This document shows, in pieces, positions 1 to 7,745 of a stretch of 64,000 nucleotides of DNA. The notes under the pieces are model-generated. The model was not told the DNA's origin. It searched no databases and worked only from the letters and a program-made list of their open reading frames with translations. The DNA comes from Roseibium sp. TrichSKD4. GTDB taxonomy: Bacteria > Pseudomonadota > Alphaproteobacteria > Rhizobiales > Stappiaceae. The stretch covers positions 62,001 to 126,000 of the forward strand of contig NZ_GL476310.1 in NCBI RefSeq assembly GCF_000148725.1. Direction: 5' to 3'. The position numbers were made by a program, and so were the translations under genes. Position 1 is the stretch's first letter; every line of letters starts with the position of its first letter.

Positions 1-549
1 GCCGGGGCAGTTCAAGGCTATTATGGCGGATGGGTTGACCTCATTTTCCAGCGCTTTATCGAAATCTGGACGGCGATCCCGACGCTTTATCTCATTTTGA
101 TCGTGTCGTCGGTTCTGGCGCCCGGCTTCTGGACCTTGTTCACGATCCTGCTCGCCTTTTCATGGGTGGCGCTTGTCGGCGTGGTGCGGGCTGAATTTCT
201 GCGCGGCAGGAACTTTGAATATATTTCTGCGGCACGGGCGTTGGGCGTTTCCAACGGTGTCATCATGTGGCGGCATCTTTTGCCCAACGCGATGGTGGCC
301 ACACTGACCTTCATGCCCTTTATCTTGAACGGATCGATCTCCACTTTGACGGCACTGGACTTCCTCGGCTTTGGCCTGCCGCCGGGATCGGCTTCGCTCG
401 GAGAATTGCTGGCCCAGGGCAAGAACAACCTTCAGGCCCCGTGGTTGGGCATCACGGGATTCATCGTCATCTCCCTGATGTTGAGCTTGCTGATCTTTAT
501 CGGCGAAGCTGTGCGTGATGCGTTTGATCCGCGCAAGAGTCTGGCGTGA
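1..549 (+). CDS. yejE: Peptide ABC transporter permease, YejE-like (5' truncated)
   Basis: The reading frame is open from the first base of the window, so this is the C-terminal 182 residues of a longer permease. It shows several hydrophobic segments and the cytoplasmic EAA-type loop (EYISAARALGVSNGVIMWRHLLPN) that docks on the ATPase. The final stretch around GFGLPPGSASLGELLAQGKNNL is typical of the YejE/DppC/OppC branch of binding-protein-dependent permeases in the inner membrane. The ATPase gene follows after 10 bases, so the two are co-transcribed. The family imports oligopeptides or microcin C-like peptides. The substrate here is inferred only, and the partner permease and binding protein lie outside the window. 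Confidence 0.85.
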   Translation, partial: AGAVQGYYGGWVDLIFQRFIEIWTAIPTLYLILIVSSVLAPGFWTLFTILLAFSWVALVGVVRAEFLRGRNFEYISAARALGVSNGVIMWRHLLPNAMVATLTFMPFILNGSISTLTALDFLGFGLPPGSASLGELLAQGKNNLQAPWLGITGFIVISLMLSLLIFIGEAVRDAFDPRKSLA

Positions 550-559
550 GGATGCTCCA

Positions 560-2191
560 ATGACACAAGACCCACTCCTCACCGTCAAGGACCTGTCCGT
601 TGCCTTCACGCAAGGGGGCAACACGAACACTGCGGTCAACAAGGTGTCTTTTGACATCAACAAGGGCGAGACCGTCGCTCTTGTTGGCGAAAGCGGTTCC
701 GGTAAATCAGTTTCCGCGCTGTCTGTGCTGAAGCTGCTCCCCTATCCGGCAGCGTCTCATCCATCCGGCGAAATTCTGTTTCGGGGGCAGGATATCCTGC
801 ATGCCACCGACAAGGAGATGCGCAAGGTGCGCGGCAATGAGATCTCCATGATCTTTCAGGAGCCGATGACCTCGCTGAACCCGCTGCACACTGTCGAACG
901 GCAGATTTCGGAAATTCTGAAAATTCACCGGGGCATGAGTGACACGGCAGCACGCGCCCGCGTACTGGAACTTATGACGCAAGTGGGCATTCGGGAGCCT
1001 GAAACGCGGTTAAACTCCTACCCGCACCAGCTATCCGGTGGTCAGCGTCAGCGCGTCATGATTGCCATGACATTGGCTAACGAGCCGGAGCTTTTGATCG
1101 CCGATGAGCCGACAACTGCGCTGGATGTGACCGTTCAGGCGCAGATTTTGAAGCTCCTGAAAGACCTTCAGTCCGAGCGCGGCATGGCGATGCTGTTCAT
1201 CACCCATGACTTGGGCATTGTTGAAAAGTTTGCCGATAGAGTCTGTGTGATGACAAACGGCGAAATCGTGGAGCAGGGGCCGGTTCGCGAGATTTTTGAC
1301 AATCCGCAACACGCTTATACCAAGCACCTTCTCGCCGCAGAGCCAAAGGGCAGCCCTCCGCAGCAAGACGACAGCAAGCCGGTTGTCATTGAAGCAGATG
1401 ACTTGAAGGTCTGGTTTCCGATCAAGCGCGGCTTCATGCGCAAGACGGTGGGACATGTGAAGGCGGTGGATGGAATTGATGTGCGCGTTCGCGAAGGTCA
1501 GACGCTTGGTATCGTTGGAGAAAGTGGGTCAGGCAAAACCACGTTGGGATTGGCGCTGTTGCGCATGATCTCCTCAACCGGGCGTATTTCCTTCAAAGGG
1601 CAGGATATTCAGGAAAACTCCTGGAAGGAAATGCGCCCCCTGCGCCGGGATATCCAGATCGTCTTCCAAGACCCGTTTGGGGCATTTAGCCCTCGCATGT
1701 CCGTTGCCGATATCGTTGGAGAAGGGTTGCAGGTTCATTTCCCGAATCTCACAGCCGAAGAGCGGGACACTAAGGTCGCCAAAGCTTTGGAGGAAGTGGG
1801 CCTTAACGCAGAAACCCGCCATCGATATCCGCACGAGTTTTCCGGCGGTCAGCGGCAGCGGATCTCAATTGCTCGGGCGATGGTGCTGGAGCCGAAATTC
1901 GTCATGCTAGATGAGCCGACATCTGCTCTCGACATGAGCGTTCAGGCACAGGTGGTTGACCTGTTACGGGATTTGCAAAAGGCTCACGGCCTTGCTTACC
2001 TCTTCATTTCGCACGATCTGAAAGTCGTGCGCGCTCTTGCCAATGAAGTGGTCGTCATGCGGCAGGGCAAGGTTGTCGAAAGCGGAGACGCCGAAGAGAT
2101 CTTTGACCGCCCGAAGACCGACTACACCAAAGCCCTCATGGCCGCCGCCTTCCGGCTGGAAACAGCTGAAGAGGGTGTGGTGAGCGACTAG
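560..2191 (+). CDS. yejF: Peptide ABC transporter, double ATP-binding protein, YejF-like
   Basis: This 543-residue protein holds two complete ABC ATPase halves and energises the peptide importer whose permease ends just upstream. Walker A motifs GESGSGKS/T lie near residues 43 and 320. ABC signatures LSGGQRQR and FSGGQRQR lie near residues 158 and 427. Walker B/DEPT motifs and the C-terminal oligopeptide/dipeptide extension (NPQHAYTKHLLAAEP) are also present. I chose the ATG at 560 because GAGGATG sits just upstream; an ATG at 515 would overlap the permease. The fused two-ATPase form is characteristic of YejF rather than the separate OppD/OppF. The gene is convergent with the DUF3995 gene, and I see no clear terminator in the 17-base gap. 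Confidence 0.9.
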   Translation: MTQDPLLTVKDLSVAFTQGGNTNTAVNKVSFDINKGETVALVGESGSGKSVSALSVLKLLPYPAASHPSGEILFRGQDILHATDKEMRKVRGNEISMIFQEPMTSLNPLHTVERQISEILKIHRGMSDTAARARVLELMTQVGIREPETRLNSYPHQLSGGQRQRVMIAMTLANEPELLIADEPTTALDVTVQAQILKLLKDLQSERGMAMLFITHDLGIVEKFADRVCVMTNGEIVEQGPVREIFDNPQHAYTKHLLAAEPKGSPPQQDDSKPVVIEADDLKVWFPIKRGFMRKTVGHVKAVDGIDVRVREGQTLGIVGESGSGKTTLGLALLRMISSTGRISFKGQDIQENSWKEMRPLRRDIQIVFQDPFGAFSPRMSVADIVGEGLQVHFPNLTAEERDTKVAKALEEVGLNAETRHRYPHEFSGGQRQRISIARAMVLEPKFVMLDEPTSALDMSVQAQVVDLLRDLQKAHGLAYLFISHDLKVVRALANEVVVMRQGKVVESGDAEEIFDRPKTDYTKALMAAAFRLETAEEGVVSD

Positions 2192-2208
2192 CCGATCAAC
2201 CAATCGTC

Positions 2209-2670
2209 TCATACGCTTGGCTGACTGGCGGTTGATTTCAACAAGAGAACCGCCAGGAAAACCAACCCGATCGCGATGCAAAGCGGGCTGAAGTAAAGCC
2301 GATCCAAGGTCCGAAAAGGTTCTTCAGCGTGAAGCCGCCCGAAGTAGGGCGTGAAGCCGACTACACCGCGCAGAAGAAAGACACCTGTCAGGCCCATCAT
2401 GCCGGTTAAGACCAACAGTTGTGGAATGGGTAAAGGGAAAATTCCAACCCAAACCAACGGCGCGACCGCAGCTGCAAAAATCAAAGCGGCCACCACCAAG
2501 GTCATCCATGTTGGCGGCATCTGTGTGATGCCCTTTGCACCAATCACTGTTTTGGGTAGGTCTTCAAGACTGACCGCAGGCCAAAAGCCACCGAAGGCCC
2601 AGTAGACATGCAATCCAGCCGTAATAGAAAGAACCAGAAAAAGCAGGAATGCGAGAGTTGTTTGGATCAT
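2209..2670 (-). CDS. DUF3995 family integral membrane protein
   Basis: A 153-residue protein with about four hydrophobic segments. The N-terminal one carries the HVYWAFGGFWP pattern typical of DUF3995, followed by the GAKGITQMP stretch. Its function is unknown. I place the start at 2670 because GGAGG lies five bases upstream; an ATG at 2682 would begin inside the operator. It diverges from a TetR-type regulator gene, and two near-identical palindromes lie in the shared promoter. It is therefore very likely a target of that repressor, perhaps induced by a small lipophilic ligand (inference). Confidence 0.8.
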   Translation of the reverse strand: MIQTTLAFLLFLVLSITAGLHVYWAFGGFWPAVSLEDLPKTVIGAKGITQMPPTWMTLVVAALIFAAAVAPLVWVGIFPLPIPQLLVLTGMMGLTGVFLLRGVVGFTPYFGRLHAEEPFRTLDRLYFSPLCIAIGLVFLAVLLLKSTASQPSV

Positions 2671-2680
2671 GTTGTCCTCC

Positions 2681-2694
2681 ATACGGAACCGTAT
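2681..2694. promoter_or_regulatory. Probable TetR-family operator 1
   Basis: Perfect inverted repeat ATACGG-AA-CCGTAT. It lies just upstream of the ribosome-binding site of the DUF3995 gene and matches the second palindrome at 2720-2733 (ATACG....CGTAT). The copies start 39 bp apart, close to four helical turns, as expected for paired TetR-dimer sites. Binding by the divergent regulator is inferred from position. Confidence 0.65.
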
Positions 2695-2719
2695 GTAATC
2701 ACATTGCTTTCCGTCGTCA

Positions 2720-2733
2720 ATACGGGGGCGTAT
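2720..2733. promoter_or_regulatory. Probable TetR-family operator 2
   Basis: Inverted repeat ATACG-GGGG-CGTAT, ten bases before the start of the TetR-type gene. It shares outer arms with the palindrome at 2681-2694. The position suggests autorepression of the regulator as well as control of the divergent membrane-protein gene. Confidence 0.6.
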
Positions 2734-2742
2734 GGTTGAAAT

Positions 2743-3309
2743 ATGGGCGACAAAGATCGGTTATCAAAATTAGACTGGATCAAGGCGGGTTATCGGGGCC
2801 TCGCCAAAGGCGGTGCTGGTGCACTTCGTGCCGAGGCCTTGGCGCGGGATCTGAAGGTGAGTAAAGGATCGTTCTATTGGCATTTCAAGGACGTTCCGGC
2901 TTTCAAAACCGGGGTGTTGTCGCATTGGGAGGTCGCTGCTACCGACGAAATTATAGAAGCACTCGAAGCGCAGGCCATGCCGGCGTTTGATACGTTGTGC
3001 TTATTGATAGAGCACGCCGTGGAGATGCCTGATGGCGAATACGGTGGCCCGCAGGTGCTTGCGGCAATCCGCGAGTGGGCGCGGTATGACAATCAAGCAG
3101 CAGAAGTCGTCAAATCAGCCGAGAAACGACGCATTGCCTATGTTACCGACCTCTTCAAGAGAGCTGGCCAGACCGCTGAAATGGCGGAAGTGAACGCCCG
3201 CCTACTCTATGCAGGTTTGTTAGGTCTGGAGCACTTGGCCTTGATGGGCCATGCTGACCTCAAGGCCGACATGATGGTGTTGCTGAAACGCCTGATAGCC
3301 GTGCCATAA
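2743..3309 (+). CDS. TetR/AcrR family transcriptional regulator
   Basis: A 188-residue regulator with an N-terminal helix-turn-helix around residues 28-50 (LRAEALARDLKVSKGSFYWHF), the classic TetR recognition-helix signature. The remainder is the variable ligand-binding and dimerisation half. It is transcribed away from the DUF3995 gene with two matching palindromes between them, so local autoregulation is likely. The ligand is unknown. A TetR regulator paired with a small membrane protein suggests a stress or xenobiotic response, which is inference only. Confidence 0.88.
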   Translation: MGDKDRLSKLDWIKAGYRGLAKGGAGALRAEALARDLKVSKGSFYWHFKDVPAFKTGVLSHWEVAATDEIIEALEAQAMPAFDTLCLLIEHAVEMPDGEYGGPQVLAAIREWARYDNQAAEVVKSAEKRRIAYVTDLFKRAGQTAEMAEVNARLLYAGLLGLEHLALMGHADLKADMMVLLKRLIAVP

Positions 3310-3311
3310 AC

Positions 3312-3932
3312 TTAGCAATCAGACATGGAAGGGTGATCAGCCTTTTGCCGCGCCACAGCTTCGCTGATATCGAAATAGCGTAGCAACGTAACGAACCCAT
3401 CAAGTTCGACAGTTTTGATAAAAGTTGAGACCCTAACCGGGCCTTTCGAAATCGGCTTAACTTCGCAGCCTCGAACACTGACGGAGAGGCTTCCCTCGGT
3501 TGTGTCGCCTTTGGTCTCTTTTAGAGTTTTCACCCGCTGTTGAAACGCGCGCATATATGCGATGTCCGCTTTAGAAAATTGATAGACCTCAAGCCGCTTT
3601 CCAGATGTAAGTTTTGAGGCAAGTTCGGCTTTTTCCGCCGAGGTTCCACCTTTTACAAGATAGATGGTTTCTTCCATCAGATTGGTTTGTGTTGCGGCGT
3701 CACGAACGGATAATTCAAGTTTGGCGCCATCTTCTGGAATGCGAATGCTGTCGGGATAGAGCACAGCCACACGCAAGGCGGCAGGATCGGTTTCAAATAG
3801 ATCAAGTTTTGCGAGTTTTGGAATGCTGGCGATCGGAACATGGCCGCAAGCGGCGAGAAACAAAACAACTACAAGGACTGTTGCAGCCGCGATTGCCGAA
3901 CGATTAGAGGAACAGGTTTGCGCAAAAGACAA
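3312..3932 (-). CDS. Putative lipoprotein of unknown function
   Basis: A 206-residue protein with a basic, Ser-rich N-terminus, a hydrophobic segment and a lipobox (LAAC) near residues 26-29. It is therefore predicted to be lipid-anchored after signal peptidase II cleavage. The mature part is soluble-looking, with a Cys in RGCEVKP and a C-terminal Cys (SMSDC) that could form a disulfide. I do not recognise a characterised family. It ends 2 bases from the convergent TetR gene's stop. Confidence 0.7.
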   Translation of the reverse strand: MSFAQTCSSNRSAIAAATVLVVVLFLAACGHVPIASIPKLAKLDLFETDPAALRVAVLYPDSIRIPEDGAKLELSVRDAATQTNLMEETIYLVKGGTSAEKAELASKLTSGKRLEVYQFSKADIAYMRAFQQRVKTLKETKGDTTEGSLSVSVRGCEVKPISKGPVRVSTFIKTVELDGFVTLLRYFDISEAVARQKADHPSMSDC

Positions 3933-4065
3933 TTATCTCTCCAAGACAAAAAAATATTGTAAAACATTAATTCCTGGAGGTGTATGGCGAAATTGGGGCA
4001 GGTTCTTCTTCCGTGCCAAGATAGCCGTGGTTAGTGCCAGGAACAATTAGCTCTCAGCTTCGTTG

Positions 4066-5265
4066 TCAACCAATCCAGCAGGTGGCAAAAAAGCCGCCAG
4101 CTTCCTGATCCTTGCCAATAGAGCGGCGGGTTTTGTAGCCGATCAGGCCGTCGGCTCCGCCGACGTCATGCCCCTTGGCTTCCAGCTTTTGTTGAAGCGT
4201 GCGCACAGCTCCGCGCGTGGTGGCTTTCGTCGGCTTCCATGTCGCGACAAACGGTTTGTTGCTGCCGTATCGGTCGGCAAGATGCCCAACAAAGAGCGCA
4301 TAAGCATCTGATTCGTTGTATTTTTTGATGACGTAGAAGTTTTCTGTGGCAATGAAAGCGGGTCCATATCGGCCTGCTGGCAGAAGGATATTGCCCGGTT
4401 GGTTCACTTCATGCGCGGGAAAAGGCCGTCCGCTAACCCGCGTGACGCCCTCACGCACAAAAGCAGCGATGGGTTGTTGGTTATCCGGGCCTTCACGCGT
4501 GCAAGACACTGTGTCGGGAAGGCGAATTTCATAACCCCAGTCACGCCCCTTTACCCAGCTGTGTTTAGCCAGATAGTTGGCGATTGAGGCCATGGTGTCG
4601 ATGTCTGAACGCCAGATATCCCGCTTGCCATCACCTTCGAAATCAGCAGCGTATTTCAGAAAACTGGAGGGCATGAATTGCGGTTGCCCCATCGCCCCGC
4701 CCCAAGAGCTTTTCATGGCTGAACGAGAAATATGGCCTTCCTGCAGAATTTTCAGAGCACTGATAAGCTCCTGTTTGAAGAAGTCACGCCGCTGGCCCAT
4801 GAACGCCCGCGTTGCCAACACCTGAACGGCATCATGAGGAATTTTTGCCCCGCCATAACCGGATTCCCGCGCCCAGATGGCCAAGACAATACGACCGGGC
4901 ACGCCAAATCGGCTTTCGATTTTGGCCAGTGTGGTGCGATGCTTCTTCATTAATCGGCGGCCCGGCCCAACAAGCCCGTTAAAGCTGCTTTCCTTGAAAT
5001 AGTTGGCTGGGGCACGGAACTCCGCCTGAAAATTCACCTTTGGTGGTTTGCCCTTTCCGTAAGGGCCAACAAGGCCGGGAAGTTTGGTGTTCGGCGTCAG
5101 GCCTTTTAGCTCGCGGGTCAGGATGCGTGAAGTGACACCTTGGCGCTTGGCCTCCGGTATGACGTCCGCCTCCAGAAATCGACGGAACTCAGCATCATGG
5201 GGTCCGGCAAGCGCCAGACCGGGCAGTACGGAGAGGCCAAAGCAAAGGAAAAGGCGGCGGATCAT
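4066..5265 (-). CDS. Exported lytic murein transglycosylase (MltB/SLT_2 type)
   Basis: A 399-residue periplasmic enzyme predicted to cleave peptidoglycan glycan strands non-hydrolytically, forming 1,6-anhydro ends. It has a signal peptide ending LALA, an SLT_2 domain with catalytic Glu near residue 134 in WARESGYGG, substrate motifs WGGAMGQPQFMPSSFL and GDGKRDIW, and a C-terminal peptidoglycan-binding domain (LQQKLEAKGHDVGGADGLIGYKTR). I chose the ATG at 5265, preceded by GGAG, over a GTG at 5286. The C-terminus looks aberrant: after a run of six A's (plus strand 4087-4092) the protein ends FFATCWIG. A one-base shift there would instead give a family-like ending, FLPPAGLVDNEAES, stopping at 4047. 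Confidence 0.87.
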   Translation of the reverse strand: MIRRLFLCFGLSVLPGLALAGPHDAEFRRFLEADVIPEAKRQGVTSRILTRELKGLTPNTKLPGLVGPYGKGKPPKVNFQAEFRAPANYFKESSFNGLVGPGRRLMKKHRTTLAKIESRFGVPGRIVLAIWARESGYGGAKIPHDAVQVLATRAFMGQRRDFFKQELISALKILQEGHISRSAMKSSWGGAMGQPQFMPSSFLKYAADFEGDGKRDIWRSDIDTMASIANYLAKHSWVKGRDWGYEIRLPDTVSCTREGPDNQQPIAAFVREGVTRVSGRPFPAHEVNQPGNILLPAGRYGPAFIATENFYVIKKYNESDAYALFVGHLADRYGSNKPFVATWKPTKATTRGAVRTLQQKLEAKGHDVGGADGLIGYKTRRSIGKDQEAGGFFATCWIG

Positions 5266-5350
5266 GGGGGCTCCAATGGTCAGCACTGAAAACGGAATGT
5301 TCGCAGCCTAACACGGCGTCAAAATGACAACAGAACCATTGAGTGAATAC

Positions 5351-5928
5351 TCACAAGCGGTTCCAATCCGGCGCTCTCGCACTTTGTGTGGTGAGGGCGC
5401 TCTTTTCAAAAAGGTAGTAATGCCCGCCACCTTGCTGGTCATGCTTACGAGAAATGGGAACGCCCATCAGGTGACATTTCAAAAGTGTACCGACACCGCA
5501 TGGCCACTGAAGAGAATAGGATCGCTGTCTGGTGTGGTGAGAACAACCGCTTTCAACGCACGGACTATGCGGGTTTGAGCGTCTTTCGCCCGTTCCCAAC
5601 CGCGAATGGATTGCTCAGGATTGGCGAAAAACTGATCCGCAGTTGCTTCGAACTCTGGCGGCGGCAAGAACCCGGTCGCGGACCTATCATTTTCATGAAA
5701 GGCGGCAACAGTTTCTACAGGTAGGTCAAAAGGTTCAGCGAAGATTTCAGCTGTTTCGACAGCCTTTCTCTCTTCACTGGCTATGATCCGCCGGATTTTA
5801 GCCGCCCAATCCAGTTTCCGTGCATTTGCTGCCCGGTCTCTTCCGATTTGAGAAAGCCCCCAATCCGGAACCGGGACAGCCGGGTCAATTTGCACTTCAG
5901 GGTGCGTGAGATAAACGCAGAACGTCAT
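5351..5928 (-). pseudogene. Histidine phosphatase family protein, interrupted by a frameshift
   Basis: The first part (from ATG 5928) reads MTFCVYLTHPEVQIDPAVPV, the usual start of a phosphoglycerate-mutase-like family, with THPE in place of the RHGE motif. It continues to ILFSGHA and then hits a stop at 5479. In another frame the family sequence resumes as GVGTLLKCHLMGVPISRKHDQ and runs to a stop at 5351. Restoring one base near 5499 (GGCCATG-GCGG instead of GGCCATGCGG) gives the expected SGHGGVGTLL. The start lies 3 bases after the nudC stop, so it sits in an operon with nudC. The interruption may be genuine decay or a sequencing deletion. Confidence 0.75.
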
Positions 5929-5930
5929 TT

Positions 5931-6875
5931 TTAAATTCTGTTCTCCAGCCATCCCATGATCAGCTCATGAGCGATCGAAATGGACGGTGGGATGATGTGG
6001 CCTTCCGGGTGAGTGCCGTCGGCCATCTGACGCACCTCATCCCGGTCACACCACTTGCAGGCCTCCAGCTCGTCATCTTCAATGTGAATGTCGAACGAGA
6101 GCGCGTCGCCGACGCAGCCGATCATCAAATTGCTTGGAAACGGCCAAGGCTGATTGGAGATGAGCCGAACGTCACCCACCTTGATACCCGATTCTTCCAG
6201 TGTTTCCCGGCGGACGGCTTGCTCCACCGTTTCGCCCGGCTCCATGAAACCGGCTAGTGTGGTATAGACCCCTTCCATCAAACGGGGTGGGCGTCCCAAA
6301 AGCGCGCGATCCCCATCGGTTATGAGCATGATGACGCAGGCATCGGTGCGCGGAAAATGCTGTGCCTCGCAAGACGGGCAGTCTCGGCGATATCCGCCCT
6401 CCACCATTTGCGAGGGGTGCCCGCAACGCGAGCAGAACCGATGCGTTCGATGCCAATGGATCAACGCGCGGGCCTGAGACAACATGCTGAGTTCGTCTGC
6501 GGGAAGCTCTGGCCCAAGCGCCAGCGTGCGCAAATCGGTGACCTTAAAGCCATCCAGAATGGCAACGTCATCCTCTTCCAGTTCCACCGTTGTCGCGAAA
6601 TAGGAACGTTCTGTCTCCGGGTCTTGCCCCAAAAACACCATTTCTTTCCGTTCTGCGCCAAGGGCAAGGGCTGTTTCCAGCGTATGCCCGACCGTTTCAC
6701 CTTCTTCTGCAGGCAGCAGCAAATTGGTGGCGGTTGAGAGCACGATCCGTGTGGACGGGGCGTTCAATAGAGTGTCCAGAAACCCGGTGTCTGTCCGTTT
6801 GGTCGCGCGCCGGTCCAGTCGGTTGTCGACAAAACTCATGACTGAAGCGTTTGCAGTTTCAAGAGCAGACATCAT
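5931..6875 (-). CDS. nudC: NAD(+) diphosphatase / NADH pyrophosphatase NudC
   Basis: A 314-residue Nudix hydrolase that splits NAD(H) into NMN(H) and AMP and, in characterised members, removes NAD caps from RNA. A zinc ribbon is formed by Cys148, 151, 166 and 169 (CSRC...CPSC). The Nudix box spans residues 209-230 (GFMEPGETVEQAVRRETLEE) with the GX5EX7REUXEEXG pattern intact. The NADH-specific NQPWPFPSN motif follows. AAGGA precedes the ATG at 6875. It is followed within 3 bases by the histidine phosphatase gene on the same strand. Confidence 0.95.
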   Translation of the reverse strand: MMSALETANASVMSFVDNRLDRRATKRTDTGFLDTLLNAPSTRIVLSTATNLLLPAEEGETVGHTLETALALGAERKEMVFLGQDPETERSYFATTVELEEDDVAILDGFKVTDLRTLALGPELPADELSMLSQARALIHWHRTHRFCSRCGHPSQMVEGGYRRDCPSCEAQHFPRTDACVIMLITDGDRALLGRPPRLMEGVYTTLAGFMEPGETVEQAVRRETLEESGIKVGDVRLISNQPWPFPSNLMIGCVGDALSFDIHIEDDELEACKWCDRDEVRQMADGTHPEGHIIPPSISIAHELIMGWLENRI

Positions 6876-6940
6876 GGGGTCCTTGAACGGGAAAGCTGGA
6901 ATTGTTGGAGCTGAAGCAGGCAGAGGGAAAAGAAAAGCAC

Positions 6941-7354
6941 TTATGCGGTCGAGAATGCCTGCCTGAGTTTGGCAATCAAATGCTCCGCAGCTTTGTCCTT
7001 ATAGGGCTTGGCAGGAACAGCACCCCATATTGGCCCGGGCCAGGCAGCATCTGTTTGAAAACGGGCAATGACATGCACATGAAGCTGGGATACCTGATTT
7101 CCGAGCGCCCCGACATTGAGTTTCTCGCAGTTCGTTACAGTCTGCAGAGCTTTGCTGGCTGCGGCAATCTCGTCCATAAGCAGGTGTCGGTCGGCAGGGC
7201 TAAGGTCGATCAACTCGATGAGATCATTTTGCCGCGGGACGAGCAGAAGCCAAGGGTAACTGGCGTCTTTCATCAGCCGAACGGTGCACAGCGCGAGGTC
7301 TGTAATGAACAGGCTATCGCCTTCCAGGCGAGCGTTGAGTTGAAAAGCGGACAT
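6941..7354 (-). CDS. HIT domain protein
   Basis: A 137-residue protein. The open frame extends upstream, but the ATG at 7354 is preceded by GGGAG and gives the usual family N-terminus (MSAFQLNARL). The HIT signature reads QLHVHVIARF, with Gln replacing the first His of HxHxH. This variant is common in the alphaproteobacterial branch and keeps the central nucleophile His. It is presumably a nucleotide hydrolase or transferase; the substrate is unknown. It is upstream of nudC on the same strand with a 65-base gap, so the two nucleotide-clearing enzymes may be co-transcribed. Confidence 0.88.
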   Translation of the reverse strand: MSAFQLNARLEGDSLFITDLALCTVRLMKDASYPWLLLVPRQNDLIELIDLSPADRHLLMDEIAAASKALQTVTNCEKLNVGALGNQVSQLHVHVIARFQTDAAWPGPIWGAVPAKPYKDKAAEHLIAKLRQAFSTA

Positions 7355-7470
7355 GAAATCTCCCAGAAGCAAGGCACCGGACGTTACACTGCACTTTGAC
7401 CAATTGGCCAGTTTGTCATGGTCACTTTGGGTATCAGTTTGAAACCGGCAAAGAAACTTGGTTTCCCCTC

Positions 7471-7501
7471 TTGCCAAAACCCTCCCTTGTTCTGATATAA
7501 G
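7471..7501 (+). promoter_or_regulatory. Candidate promoter of SRP RNA
   Basis: TTGCCA at 7471-7476 and TATAAG at 7496-7501, spaced 19 bp. The -10 box sits about seven bases before the first paired base of the SRP RNA. The spacing is longer than ideal, so the -35 assignment is uncertain. Confidence 0.45.
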
Positions 7502-7505
7502 GCGC

Positions 7506-7607
7506 TCGGGAGGTTGGTGGTGGACGAGCCACTCGCCAACCGGGTCAGATCCGGAAGGAAGCAGCCCTAACGAGTCCCGGCACGGGTCATCGTGCCAGCC
7601 TCCCACC
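7506..7607 (+). ncRNA. ffs: Small bacterial signal recognition particle RNA (4.5S type)
   Basis: The sequence contains the near-invariant SRP domain IV: GGTCAGATCC, a GGAA tetraloop, then GGAAGCAGCC (about 7543-7566). The outer helix closes with GGGAGGTTGG (7508) against CCAGCCTCCC (ending 7604). This is the roughly 100-nt single-hairpin form. The RNA binds Ffh and targets nascent membrane proteins. T-rich sequence follows. The position between a HIT gene and dnaX is a conserved alphaproteobacterial arrangement. Confidence 0.96.
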
Positions 7608-7745
7608 CTTTCTCTTCACTTTTTTGATTGTCTTGTTGGCTGCCCTGTTCACAGCGGGGACAAGGATGCACTGATCCGATTTGGTGCACAAAATTTTCCA
7701 TTTCACACGGGACATTGGCTTTCACTTCAAGCTAATGTGCAGCCC

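Noticed and set aside
3984-4034. A 16-codon open frame with a strong GGAGG site (MAKLGQVLLP...)
   Set aside because: It is very short, lies antisense to neighbouring orientation between two minus-strand genes, and has no recognisable features. A good ribosome-binding sequence alone is not enough.
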